50,006 nt of DNA from Methanosarcinales archaeon (GTDB lineage: Archaea; Halobacteriota; Methanosarcinia; Methanosarcinales; Methanogasteraceae), in NCBI GenBank assembly GCA_030609345.1, contig JAUWCK010000001.1, forward strand, positions 1-50,006, written 5' to 3'. Made by a program: the position numbers and the translations under genes. Positions within the stretch are counted from its first letter, which is position 1. Each line of letters begins with the position of its first letter. Below the pieces are notes generated by a model. The model did not search any database and was not told the origin of the DNA. It saw only the letters and a program-made list of their open reading frames with translations. This document shows, in pieces, positions 1 through 8,414 of this stretch.

Positions 1-1
1 G

Positions 2-337
2 GATATTGCAGTTATTGAGTTTCATTCCGCGTTATTAAAGAAAGTCCGGCAGCATGAGATAGATAGAAACGCCTGTGATATTGCTTTACAAAAATTTTTG
101 CAGGATTGTGAGGCTGGAGATTACCTCATAGAGGGATTTGGTGAGCATACCAAAGAAGAAAGTGTGGACGTATTGAATGCATATTCCATTGACTATGGTT
201 TGAGAACGCTTGATTCGATACAATTGGCAACAGCATTAGTTCTTCATGATAGAGATGTGCTAACGTACTTCGTTACATCCGATTTGATTTTAGAACGTGT
301 CGCTAAAGCAATTGGATTGAAAACTATCAACCCTTAA
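2..337 (+). CDS. PIN-domain protein, VapC-like (5' end outside window)
   Basis: The frame is open from base 2 without a start codon, so the N-terminus lies outside the window; a TTG at 98 is internal. The visible 111 residues read like the C-terminal two thirds of a PIN-domain ribonuclease. An early VIEFHSALLKKVR segment is followed by LRTLDSIQLATAL, where the aspartate belongs to the metal-binding acidic set, and then by FVTSDLILERVAKAIGL and a short tail ending INP. PIN proteins of this size are usually VapC toxins that cut RNA, with a small antitoxin gene just upstream; that partner would lie off the window. The family call is fairly secure, but the toxin role is inferred. It is one of very few plus-strand genes here. 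Confidence 0.75.
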   Translation, partial: DIAVIEFHSALLKKVRQHEIDRNACDIALQKFLQDCEAGDYLIEGFGEHTKEESVDVLNAYSIDYGLRTLDSIQLATALVLHDRDVLTYFVTSDLILERVAKAIGLKTINP

Positions 338-424
338 ACGTGGTCGATATGCTCCTCGAATCGTAACTAATCAGGTATGCTGATTGGTCTCCGGATTGCG
401 ATCCTGTACTTTCTGGCAAGAAAA

Positions 425-506
425 ATAACCGCAGAGGGCACAGAGGAACGCAGAGCATTTAACCCGTTATTCCCCCTCCGCGCCCCTCTACGTACTCTGC
501 GGTTAT
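425..506. repeat. 12-bp inverted repeat with CGCAGAG motifs
   Basis: A 12-base arm at 425-436 (ataaccgcagag) is matched by its exact reverse complement at 495-506. Further copies of the gcagag / agagg words lie between. It sits in the gene-free gap between the PIN fragment and the HEPN remnant. The form is that of a short dispersed palindromic (REP-like) element; no second copy was seen in this window. It could also act as a bidirectional terminator for the two converging genes. Confidence 0.5.
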
Positions 507-593
507 AGTCCATGTTTGGTTACAGTATGCCCCAGATCCATGGTAGTTCCTGCATAGTGAAGTCCCTCGATAGTGGTTTAGGTACCTGAGTAG

Positions 594-704
594 TTACCAA
601 AGGTCTTCATAAAGTATCTCATCAGAGATCTTTTCTGCTCTTGCTCTTTCTAAATTACTTCTTGCTCTTTTCAACCATTCTGAAATAATATCTTTATTTT
701 TCAT
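594..704 (-). pseudogene. Truncated HEPN-domain protein (36 codons)
   Basis: An ATG at 704-702 opens a 36-codon frame ending at 594. The product, starting MKNKDIISEWLKRARSNL and ending EILYEDLW, looks like the first helices of a HEPN-domain toxin. HEPN proteins normally run past 100 residues and continue after this point with a Cys/Gln/Ala-rich helix and the catalytic R-x4-6-H motif. Neither is present, so the gene appears truncated by an early stop or deletion. Its start overlaps the end of the upstream MNT nucleotidyltransferase gene by about 11 bases, the usual MNT-HEPN order. The family call rests on a short sequence plus context. Confidence 0.55.
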
Positions 705-1005
705 ACACTACCTGTCCGTGTTTTGCAATTTCATTGTATATTAGAAAAGGATTATCTTTTAACTTATCAAATGTTTCGGGAGTCTCTACAATCACGTCAA
801 CCGGCACATTCACATCAAGCATGAGGTAGATTCTCTGCGCAAGTTTCCGCTTATGAACAACACCACTCTTCAGGACGAAAATATCATAATCGCTATCCTT
901 TGCCTGTTCCCCTTTCGCTCTTGAGCCGAACAGGATGATTTTATCAGGAACTGCCGCTTCCACAACTTTCTGCACAATTTCCGCCAAAATGTTCTGGGTT
1001 GGCAT
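694..1005 (-). CDS. MNT-type minimal nucleotidyltransferase (antitoxin-like)
   Basis: This is a 103-residue protein starting MPTQNILAEIV. The longer frame reaching 1092 is less likely, because a GGTGA ribosome-binding site sits 7 bases before the ATG at 1005. It carries the polymerase-beta-like core LFGSRAKGEQAKDSDYDIFV, in which the GS pair and the D-x-D acidic pair bind nucleotide and metal. Proteins of this family often pair with HEPN toxins and can AMPylate them. Here the following gene is only a HEPN stump, so this may be an orphaned antitoxin. Family assignment is firm; the antitoxin role is inferred from the pairing. Confidence 0.8.
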   Translation of the reverse strand: MPTQNILAEIVQKVVEAAVPDKIILFGSRAKGEQAKDSDYDIFVLKSGVVHKRKLAQRIYLMLDVNVPVDVIVETPETFDKLKDNPFLIYNEIAKHGQVVYEK

Positions 1006-1348
1006 AACTCGCTCACCACTACACCATCTCAATCTTTTTAATATTAAATGTTTCACACCGCGTATGCAACAGCCCAAAACCTCCTGATGCATCCCTTTTT
1101 ACTCGATATGTTTATCAATATCGATCAATCCCGGCTCTTTCCCATCTTTTCAAGGAAACCCATGTATTGTATAATGAGGGACTACACCATATAAATATTT
1201 TGGAGACTTATCTGCTGGATAGGGGTACTAATGCTCGTTAATTAGTGGGAGACTACACCTTAAAAAGACGGACACTGGCGACTGCTATCGAAAAAATCTG
1301 GAAAATGGGGTTACTTTCGGTTATCTTTGAAAGTCAAGAAAAAGATGC
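1006..1348. other. Gene-free interval
   Basis: I see no credible coding region here. A gggactacacc / gagactacacc word recurs near 1172 and 1246. On the minus strand, short T runs just past the end of the surface-protein gene (around 1290-1345) could serve as an archaeal oligo-T terminator, but this is weak. Confidence 0.3.
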
Positions 1349-2926
1349 TTACGTCCGCTTAACCCGCATAATCACAAACACAGCAGCGAGAAAACCAACC
1401 AATGTACAAACCGATCCTGCGCCGGATTCTTTATCTGTTCTGGTGGTAGTATTCGCGGTAGCCGCAGTGACGATCGTTTGATCCGGAGTACTAATTGTTC
1501 GTGCAGAGTGTACCGCCGGATTAACCGTAATCGATACGTTCTCTGAAACGACGGTTCCATCATAATCGTGAGTATCCGCAAAGTGCGCAACAGCAGGCGG
1601 CAGTTCGGCATAACCTGCCCGGTTCACCCTCATACTGTAACCGAATATGTGGCTCTCGCTCGCCGCAAGAACCGCCCTACCGCCGGATGCACCATCGATC
1701 AGCACAGCACCCGTTGGGAGGGAATCAACCACATCAACGCTTGCCAGCACATTCCCGGTATTCTTTACCAGGATTTCAACGGCAACGATCCCACCCTCCT
1801 CGATCGTTTCCGGATCCACTCGTTTTGACAGCTCTATCTTTGGACCATACACTGTAACTCTGGGGGAGTTCGAGTGTAGCGTATACGTTCTACCATCCCC
1901 GCTCCATTTTGCAACCGCAGCAGGGATAACGTACCCTCCTTCGCTCGGCTGCGTGGGCTTCAACTGATATGTAAAACTCCTGGATTCGCCTGCTCCGAGA
2001 TCCAGTTCCCAGAGAAGCGACGAGTTCTCATCCGGTTCGAATTCGGACGGCAGGGTGTCGCTTACCGCGATCGAGTTGATCGGACGTGTGCCGTCATTTC
2101 TGAGCGATATAGTGACCGTGGCAATCTCATCCATATATATGTTGTCATTTATCGACTTTGATATCCTGAACATGCTGAGCACCTTCACTGGATAGGATAT
2201 GGAATAACAATATTTTATATCTTTTATATCATAATACTCAATGTTTACTATTATGTTGAATACCGTATCTTCTATCACGGAAGGCACACCAAATCGCAGT
2301 GTGATCGGATCAAACGATGCAGTATCTATGTTACTGTCAAAGAGCTCTCCCCTTTCGATCTCAGAACGATGGTATCTGGTCTTTCCCCGGATCATTTCAA
2401 ACGTTTCAAGAGTCTCTACATCGACATAGACGTTCACGTCCTCTGCTTCTGCATCTCCGATGTTCTGAATGATGAGATCCATCTCAATGGATGAGTACGG
2501 TTCATATTCATCCTCATCCTCACCAGTCTCGAATTCCACCTCAAAACGCGGCAAGCCTCTTGGTTCTATCTTAATCTTTGCCCACTGGTCAGTTGGCAGA
2601 TCTGTCCAGTCCTGATCAGTCATCCAGAGTTCAAGAGCCGTTATCCGGATCTCATCATCGTGGATGTAATCCTCACCCTCCTTTAGCATTTGATCAGCAA
2701 TCAAGATATTATTCTCATACAATTTTATCCCAACGAATTGGTTTTGATCGGACCTGGGGAAATTGTAAGTCATGACCGTGTAATTGCCGCACGTTATTCC
2801 TTCGCCAAGATGAAGTTCCTTTGATTTGCTGCATGCCCATTCAAGGTCATCCTCATCGTAAGCGCAGGCAGTGCTGAGGCTCATGATGCACAGCATGGTC
2901 AACAAAAAAGATAGAAGTATCTTCAT
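1349..2926 (-). CDS. Exported, membrane-anchored surface protein with DUF11-like repeats
   Basis: The product is 525 residues from the ATG at 2926; this start is chosen because it opens directly into a signal peptide (MKILLSFLLTMLCIMSLSTA). The central region is acidic and beta-rich. It contains at least two repeats of the type seen in archaeal surface proteins, with 'TISLRNDGTRPINSIAVSDT' in one and 'EILVKNTGNVLASVDVVDSL' in the other, the DUF11/CARDB style of Ig-like domain. The C-terminus is a Thr-rich spacer, a hydrophobic helix (VCTLVGFLAAVFVIM) and a basic tail, an outside-facing anchor. It follows the cohesin gene by 13 bases, so it is probably the last gene of that operon. No enzymatic motif was seen; a structural or adhesive role is an inference. 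Confidence 0.7.
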   Translation of the reverse strand: MKILLSFLLTMLCIMSLSTACAYDEDDLEWACSKSKELHLGEGITCGNYTVMTYNFPRSDQNQFVGIKLYENNILIADQMLKEGEDYIHDDEIRITALELWMTDQDWTDLPTDQWAKIKIEPRGLPRFEVEFETGEDEDEYEPYSSIEMDLIIQNIGDAEAEDVNVYVDVETLETFEMIRGKTRYHRSEIERGELFDSNIDTASFDPITLRFGVPSVIEDTVFNIIVNIEYYDIKDIKYCYSISYPVKVLSMFRISKSINDNIYMDEIATVTISLRNDGTRPINSIAVSDTLPSEFEPDENSSLLWELDLGAGESRSFTYQLKPTQPSEGGYVIPAAVAKWSGDGRTYTLHSNSPRVTVYGPKIELSKRVDPETIEEGGIVAVEILVKNTGNVLASVDVVDSLPTGAVLIDGASGGRAVLAASESHIFGYSMRVNRAGYAELPPAVAHFADTHDYDGTVVSENVSITVNPAVHSARTISTPDQTIVTAATANTTTRTDKESGAGSVCTLVGFLAAVFVIMRVKRT

Positions 2927-2939
2927 ATATATCAATGTA

Positions 2940-4688
2940 TCAAGTTCTTCTGATCTGCGTTGCTGCAACGATTATGGCGATAGCCCCCACGAGCGTATAC
3001 AGGTGGTGGTACCGCGATTGCGATTGTCCTGCGCCATTGTCGTTGCCTCCAGCTGAGATCGGGTCTGTGTGCAGCACGGTGATCGGCATGGTCGGGGTGG
3101 TTGTTGACGACGATTCTAATGTCCCGGATCCGGCAGATGTAGTCGGTGCAGGGCTTGACGTGGAGGAGGACGACTTGGGGACGGAGGATGAGGTGAGAAT
3201 AGATGCGGTGGTGATGAGATCATATTCGGTGTGTGGATCGACATACATCGTTATCGACTCCTCGGTTTTTATGTATTCTCTGATGAGCTTCTCGTACTCC
3301 ACAGCCGTGTCCGGATCGCGCCATTTTATCTTGAAAGTGTGCACTTCTTCTTCTTCAAACTCGTATCCATCCTTTTCATAGTCACAGGTGTCCTCAGCCT
3401 CGATGGTCTCGTATTTCTTGTATACATCGTCGATGTATAGATAGACGTCCAGACAATCGTTGTCATTGTTCTTCACGTAAACCCGGGCGCTGATCCTGGT
3501 ATCCTCATCGGTATGCTCCACTGTGTTGATCACAACGAGATCGGTTTCACCTGATACGCTGTACTCTTTGGTCTTTTCATGCCATTCCTCAGTGTCGAGA
3601 TCGTACCATCTGATTTTGAAGGTATGCGATCCTTCCAATAACTTGTAACTGCTGTATTTCTTTGTGGAGCCCGACGAAACGTCTTTATCAATGATGAAAT
3701 TACCATCGATGGAGAGAAAGACTGTTAATTTATCGTCATCAAGGTTTTTCACATACACATAGGTATCGGTTTCGTTCGGCGGCAGGGGTGCTGCGCTATC
3801 GATGGTTATAGTGGCGTCGATCCAGTTGATGGGTAGTCTGTCAGTTTCTGTGTTAGTGAAACAGGCTTCATCACTTATGTCCAGTATACTGCTATCACCA
3901 TCCTCCCCGATCACATCGAAACTTATTGTTGCCAGAGTTCCGGAGCCAGTTACACCGCTACCCAGCCTGGGGTGCTTGAATAATACTGCGATTGTGTCGT
4001 CTTCCTTGAACATCCAGCTATCTAATTTAAGATCTATCCCGCTGATCTTCCCACTCTCAACATCAGTCACATTTACCACACCAGAATCGAACGACAACGC
4101 AAACCCCCCTGAGCTAAGATCTTCAACATCAGCAATATCGATGTCGGCGTCGAACGTGTCGGTAGAGATAGATTCAGGAGCATTGACAGTAACATCGAAA
4201 CTGCCTATGTTCACTGTGTCACCGATCCATTTTGCAGAGATTTCATCCCCATCTTTATAATAAATAGATCCAGATATTTCCAAGTCGCTACTTTCACCCT
4301 CATCTCCTACTACATCAAATGTTACTTCCACCAAGACTCTATATTTATATGTCGTAGATACACTGAATTCTACACTGATCTTACCTTCATCTGAATCCTC
4401 TAAATCGTATTTTACTATCTGCACCCCACCCGTATTGCAAGAACCAACTTTTGTCACTTTGAGGACATCGGGATCAAAGGATATATCGAACTGCCCATAC
4501 ATACCCCTCATATCCGCTGTATCAATATTATCTATCTTTGTATTAACTGCAAACGAGCCTATTGCCCAATCAGGCGCATCAAAACCGACTTCTATTTCAT
4601 CTTCTGCTGCTGCGCAGGTTGCAAACAGCATCACTATGATCGAGACCGCAGCGATCATTCCGAGCCGTTTTAAGTTTTTTGTGTACAT
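2940..4688 (-). CDS. Membrane-anchored protein with two cohesin domains
   Basis: The start is set at the ATG at 4688, which opens into a signal peptide (MYTKNLKRLGMIAAVSIIVM...). Two cohesin-like domains follow, roughly residues 30-165 and 165-300. Each has the beta-strand signatures of the fold, for example QFDISFDPDVLKVTKV and FALSFDSGVVNVTDVESG, then 'ATISFDVIGEDGDSS'. Next come two ~85-residue repeats beginning YVKNLDDDKL and YVKNNDNDCL, a Ser/Thr-rich stalk of about 40 residues, and a C-terminal hydrophobic helix with Arg-Arg tail. Cohesins bind dockerins; the dockerin-tagged binding proteins in this window are the obvious partners. It lies in the operon that also encodes a BtuCD-type importer. 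Domain calls rest on pattern recognition; dockerin specificity is inferred. Confidence 0.78.
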   Translation of the reverse strand: MYTKNLKRLGMIAAVSIIVMLFATCAAAEDEIEVGFDAPDWAIGSFAVNTKIDNIDTADMRGMYGQFDISFDPDVLKVTKVGSCNTGGVQIVKYDLEDSDEGKISVEFSVSTTYKYRVLVEVTFDVVGDEGESSDLEISGSIYYKDGDEISAKWIGDTVNIGSFDVTVNAPESISTDTFDADIDIADVEDLSSGGFALSFDSGVVNVTDVESGKISGIDLKLDSWMFKEDDTIAVLFKHPRLGSGVTGSGTLATISFDVIGEDGDSSILDISDEACFTNTETDRLPINWIDATITIDSAAPLPPNETDTYVYVKNLDDDKLTVFLSIDGNFIIDKDVSSGSTKKYSSYKLLEGSHTFKIRWYDLDTEEWHEKTKEYSVSGETDLVVINTVEHTDEDTRISARVYVKNNDNDCLDVYLYIDDVYKKYETIEAEDTCDYEKDGYEFEEEEVHTFKIKWRDPDTAVEYEKLIREYIKTEESITMYVDPHTEYDLITTASILTSSSVPKSSSSTSSPAPTTSAGSGTLESSSTTTPTMPITVLHTDPISAGGNDNGAGQSQSRYHHLYTLVGAIAIIVAATQIRRT

Positions 4689-4695
4689 GGTATCC

Positions 4696-5412
4696 TCACT
4701 CAGTAATCCAACAAGCACATGGACGGGAAGAGTACCCGATCAGTGCATAGATGGAAAGGAAGTTGTGTGCTGTTATTACACACTGCGGTTCATATCTTTC
4801 GGATGATGCGTCCGAGACCACCGCAGCAGGTATACTCTGTGCCTCCACTTGCGCTCTCGCTGTTACTGTGCATGGGCTGGATGATAGCTCAAGCGATGAG
4901 GTCTCTATCGATGCCGCGTTGCCGATGGTTACATCAGCGCCGAACCAGTTTGCATCGATAATCCCCCTATCCTCATCCATGAGTTTTCTCATAAACTCAT
5001 CGGATTCATAAAAATCGATAGCACTGGTATCCCCGGTATCTCCCACGACCTCAAATGTGATCTTTGCCAGATATCCCGATCCGCTCACCCCACCCTCCTC
5101 GACGACCTCCTCGACGAGATCGAAATCGAAGATCATTATCCTGATCCTGTCCTCCATCATTCTATACGTTATTGGCATCTCTCTGTCATCGATCATTCCG
5201 GATTCGACACTCTCCACATCTATGACGTCCTGATCGAATGTGAGGTCAAACTGCGCTCCGCATAGATCAGTGACCTCTTTAACATCGATGGTGACCTCAA
5301 ACATACCAGATACAAACTCCGGGGCGTTGACCGCGACATTCACAGTTGCATCCTCCCCCCATCCTGCTTCTTGGTGTAGAGGGTTATAGCCACGTCGCGT
5401 GTTATCAGACAT
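4696..5412 (-). CDS. Cohesin-domain protein, probably the 3' half of a frameshifted gene
   Basis: This frame holds one cohesin-like domain (VNVAVNAPEF, AQFDLTFDQDVIDVESVESG, SGYLAKITFEVVGDTGDTS) closely related to the 6727-7596 protein. It has no signal peptide and no separated ribosome-binding site at its first ATG. It overlaps the upstream gene by 73 bases. At the overlap the minus strand reads gat-gggggg-agg; one extra G in that run would join the two frames as ...TKKQDGG-EDATVNVAV..., giving one long protein with cohesin, three repeats and a second cohesin. The C-terminus (IYALIG then YSSRPCACWITE) starts like the membrane anchor of its paralogue and then loses the hydrophobic stretch, so a second lesion is likely. 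I treat it as part of a disrupted gene. Confidence 0.65.
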   Translation of the reverse strand: MSDNTRRGYNPLHQEAGWGEDATVNVAVNAPEFVSGMFEVTIDVKEVTDLCGAQFDLTFDQDVIDVESVESGMIDDREMPITYRMMEDRIRIMIFDFDLVEEVVEEGGVSGSGYLAKITFEVVGDTGDTSAIDFYESDEFMRKLMDEDRGIIDANWFGADVTIGNAASIETSSLELSSSPCTVTARAQVEAQSIPAAVVSDASSERYEPQCVITAHNFLSIYALIGYSSRPCACWITE

Positions 5413-6719
5413 TCCCTGGTCGTCTGATGTTCTTTTCCGGTGTCAGGATCGTACCATTCTATCCTGAACGTGTGCATCCCTTCGGTCAGTTTATAGCCGT
5501 CCGGTCTGCTGAAATAACCGTCTGATTCGCAGAATTCTCTTGTATATCCGGGTGAGACCCTATTCGCAAAGTCTTTGAAAAGCCCATCGATGTAGAGATA
5601 TACGTCCAGATCATCGTCGTCAAGGTTCATCACATAAGCATGGGTGCTGATCTTATCATGCTTCTCGATGTAGATAGTCACAGACACCGCATCGCCTGTT
5701 ACAAAACATTCCTTGATCACCTGATGCTCGTTTCCGGTGTCAGGATCGTACCATTCTATCCTGAACGTGTGCAACCCTTCGGTCAGTTTATAACCGTCTG
5801 ATCTGCCGAATTTTTTTGTATAACCTGATGAGATTCTATCTTCAAAGTCTCTGAAAGACTCATCGATGTAGAGATAGGCGTCCAGTCTATCGTCGTCAAG
5901 GTTCTTCACATATACATGGGTGCTGATACCATCTCCCTCTTCACTATGCTCATCAGTCCGGAGCATTATGGTTGTTGCACCTGTTATGTTATGTTCTTCG
6001 ATCTTCTCATACAGTTCACCGGTGTCTGTATCGAACCATCTGGTTGTGAATCTGTGTACTCCTTCCTCCAGATCATAATCACCATACTTCTCGGCTCTGC
6101 CAGATGAGATACTCTCAAAACCCTCATCCTTTCCATCGATCAGGAGATGGATATCCAGTCTGTCATCATCGAGGTTCTTCACATACATGGTAACGGTGTA
6201 TTCAGCCGGTGGTAGTGCCCCATCACCGATGGTTACCCTGCCGTTGACCCAGTCTGCATCTATCCTATCCGATTCCTTATCGACGAGCAGTCCATCTGAG
6301 AGATCTATGAAACTGGTGTCACCATCGTTTCCCACCGCCTCAAATTTGATCGTTGCAAGAGCTCCGGATCCACTGACGCCACTGACACCCGGGAGATTGA
6401 AGAGCAGTCTGATCATGTCTCCGCCCATGAAATACTCGTACTCTACAGGTATTTCCGTGCCACCGATCTCCCCGTTCTCGACATCATCCTTGATATCGGT
6501 CACGTTTAGAACGCTTGAATTGAATGATATGTCGAACTGTCCGGAATCCAGATCCTCGACCTCGTCGATCTCGATTTCTACATTAAATTGTTTGTCAGGC
6601 GGCGCATATTCAGAAGCGTCAACGTTGACCGTCACTGCTGCTGCATGGGCTGCAAAGACTGCTATTAAGATTATGATTGCAGCGATCCTTGGTTTTGGGT
6701 TGTTGTTCTGTGTGTACAT
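5340..6719 (-). CDS. Cohesin protein with three ~85-aa repeats (5' half of a frameshifted gene)
   Basis: It starts at the ATG at 6719 with a signal peptide (hydrophobic AAIIILIAVFAAHAAA). A cohesin-like domain follows at about residues 28-165 (QFDISFNSSVLNVTDI, LATIKFEAVGNDGDTS). Three tandem repeats of roughly 85-95 residues come next, beginning YVKNLDDDRL, YVKNLDDDRL and YVMNLDDDDL. Each ends in a Trp-rich strand of the form FRIEWYDPDTG. The frame then ends in unrelated residues (GGRMQL) just after a G6 run, where the next frame takes over with a second cohesin. The intact product was probably a ~680-residue anchored scaffold. The frameshift could be genuine decay, slippage or a sequencing error in the homopolymer. 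Confidence 0.7.
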   Translation of the reverse strand: MYTQNNNPKPRIAAIIILIAVFAAHAAAVTVNVDASEYAPPDKQFNVEIEIDEVEDLDSGQFDISFNSSVLNVTDIKDDVENGEIGGTEIPVEYEYFMGGDMIRLLFNLPGVSGVSGSGALATIKFEAVGNDGDTSFIDLSDGLLVDKESDRIDADWVNGRVTIGDGALPPAEYTVTMYVKNLDDDRLDIHLLIDGKDEGFESISSGRAEKYGDYDLEEGVHRFTTRWFDTDTGELYEKIEEHNITGATTIMLRTDEHSEEGDGISTHVYVKNLDDDRLDAYLYIDESFRDFEDRISSGYTKKFGRSDGYKLTEGLHTFRIEWYDPDTGNEHQVIKECFVTGDAVSVTIYIEKHDKISTHAYVMNLDDDDLDVYLYIDGLFKDFANRVSPGYTREFCESDGYFSRPDGYKLTEGMHTFRIEWYDPDTGKEHQTTRECLITRDVAITLYTKKQDGGRMQL

Positions 6720-6726
6720 AATATCC

Positions 6727-7596
6727 TTATTTGAATTGTATTATTGCATAGATTAATGCGAGCAGTCCGACAAGCGAGTAGATCGGAATGAGATCGTGTG
6801 CTGTTGGTATATCCGGCAATCCGCCGTCTTCTGATGATGCGCCCGGCACTGCCGCAGCCGGTGCACTCTGCGCACTCGCCATGAATGGAGACGGGTTGGA
6901 TGCCAGCTCAAGCGATTCGGTCTCTGTCGGCGTTTCGGTCGGCGTCGGTGCTGATATCGAGTCCTGTGTTGTATTGACTGCCGGGGTCTCTGTGGGTGTG
7001 GGTGTCGGTGTCGGTGCTTCGTCTGACGCCGCTGGTGCGGTGCCGATGGTTACGTTAGTGCCGAACCAGTTTGCAGGAGTATTATCCGGACCCATCGTAT
7101 CGTAACCCTCCCTTGGCTCTAGATGAGCGAGCATTCTCTTCTGCTCCTCAGATATATCAATATCACTGGTATCTCCAATATCTCCCACAACCTCAAATAC
7201 AATCTTTGCAATATACCCGGATCCGCTTACCCCACCCTCATCAATGATATCGTTGTCATACTGGATCATTATCCTGATCCTGCCATCCTCCATCAATCTA
7301 CACGAAGATATTGGCAGTTCTCTGTCATCTATCATTCCAGATCCAACATCGGATTTATCCGCATATATGACGTCTGGATCAAAGGTGAGATCAAACTGCG
7401 CACTGCACATATCACTGACCTCTGTAACATTGATCGTGACCTCGAACGTATCTTCCGACACATACAGAGGTGCGCTGACGGTGACATTAACGTCTGCATC
7501 AGGGTCGATATCGTCATCTGCTGCCACACCGATTGCGAGCAACATAAGCAGTGCGATTGATAATATCTTTTTTGTGATTATGTCCATATTCATCAT
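6727..7596 (-). CDS. Membrane-anchored single-cohesin protein
   Basis: This 289-residue protein has a signal peptide (ILSIALLMLLAIGVAA) and one cohesin-like domain at about residues 35-185 (VNVTVSAPLYV, AQFDLTFDPDVIYADKSDVG, SGYIAKIVFEVVGDIGDTS). A Thr/Pro-rich stalk (TPTPTPTETPA and similar) and a C-terminal membrane helix (PIYSLVGLLALIYAIIQFK) follow. This is the simplest intact anchor in the cluster: one dockerin-binding module on a flexible stalk held at the membrane. It is the first cohesin gene after the importer ATPase, separated by 50 bases, and the next cohesin gene starts 7 bases after its stop. Which of three nearby ATG codons is used is unsettled. Confidence 0.78.
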   Translation of the reverse strand: MMNMDIITKKILSIALLMLLAIGVAADDDIDPDADVNVTVSAPLYVSEDTFEVTINVTEVSDMCSAQFDLTFDPDVIYADKSDVGSGMIDDRELPISSCRLMEDGRIRIMIQYDNDIIDEGGVSGSGYIAKIVFEVVGDIGDTSDIDISEEQKRMLAHLEPREGYDTMGPDNTPANWFGTNVTIGTAPAASDEAPTPTPTPTETPAVNTTQDSISAPTPTETPTETESLELASNPSPFMASAQSAPAAAVPGASSEDGGLPDIPTAHDLIPIYSLVGLLALIYAIIQFK

Positions 7597-7646
7597 CTCA
7601 TTTCTACATTACACAGCTATCATAGATATACCAAGTCCCTGAAGGG

Positions 7647-8414
7647 TCACACCGGCCTCACCGGAATGATGTACGGTCTCTCGCCATCGCTCTTCACCAG
7701 AGCTTCTACACCATACGCACGCCTGATATTCTCGACTGTGAGTACCGACTCAGGATTCCCTGCGGCAAATATCCTGCCACCGTTCATCATGAGCAGTCTA
7801 TCCGTGTATCTCGAAGCAAGATTCAGATCATGGATCGCAATGATCGCAGAGATACCTTTATTCCTCACGATGCCTTTCATGATATCCATCACCTCGAGCT
7901 GGTGTCTGATATCGAGATTGCTTGTCGGCTCATCCAGGAGGAGAATATCCGCTTCCTGCGCAAGCGCCCGTGCGATCAGGACCTTCTGCTGCTGACCTCC
8001 GCTGATCTCGTTAAAGTCCCTCATCGCAAACTCCATGATCCCCAGGAGTTCCAGCACCTCCAGAACCTTGTCTACGTCCTCTTCGTTGCTCTTCCAGCCA
8101 AGATGCGGGCGTCTGCCCATGAGCACGGTATCAAAGACCGTCGCAGGAAAGACGCGTGTTGTGGTCTGGGGCACATAACCCAGCTCTTTTGCAATCTCCA
8201 TTCTCGTCATCTTGCTGGTGTCATTCTCATCCAGGAGTATTATTCCGCCCCCTGGAGTCAGGATCCGGTCGATACACCGGATCAGCGTGGATTTGCCGGC
8301 ACCGTTCGGACCGACGATTCCGACTACCTCAGATCGATCCAGTTCCATCGATATGTTCTCGAGAACCGGTGTGCTATTATAGCCGAATTCAACATTCTTT
8401 ACTTTTAGTTTCAC
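7647..8414 (-). CDS. btuD: ABC importer ATPase, BtuD/FecE type
   Basis: This 255-residue ATPase belongs to the vitamin B12/iron-siderophore importer family. Visible motifs are Walker A GPNGAGKST (35-43), Q-loop PQTTT, signature SGGQQQK (137-143), Walker B ILLLDE (156-161), D-loop SNLD, and the switch histidine in AIHDLNLASRY. The family-typical MGRRPHL motif at about 98-104 contacts the permease. It begins at a GTG that overlaps the stop codon of the permease gene by 4 bases, so the two are translationally coupled. Substrate cannot be read from the sequence; B12, heme, iron chelate or another metal complex are all possible. Confidence 0.85.
   Translation of the reverse strand: MKLKVKNVEFGYNSTPVLENISMELDRSEVVGIVGPNGAGKSTLIRCIDRILTPGGGIILLDENDTSKMTRMEIAKELGYVPQTTTRVFPATVFDTVLMGRRPHLGWKSNEEDVDKVLEVLELLGIMEFAMRDFNEISGGQQQKVLIARALAQEADILLLDEPTSNLDIRHQLEVMDIMKGIVRNKGISAIIAIHDLNLASRYTDRLLMMNGGRIFAAGNPESVLTVENIRRAYGVEALVKSDGERPYIIPVRPV

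Noticed and set aside
426..506. CRISPR repeat
   Set aside because: It is a single inverted pair without regularly spaced direct repeats, and no cas gene is in the window.
2940..7596. Cellulosome components
   Set aside because: Cohesins are present, but no glycoside hydrolase or carbohydrate-binding module was seen; the dockerins are on solute-binding proteins instead.
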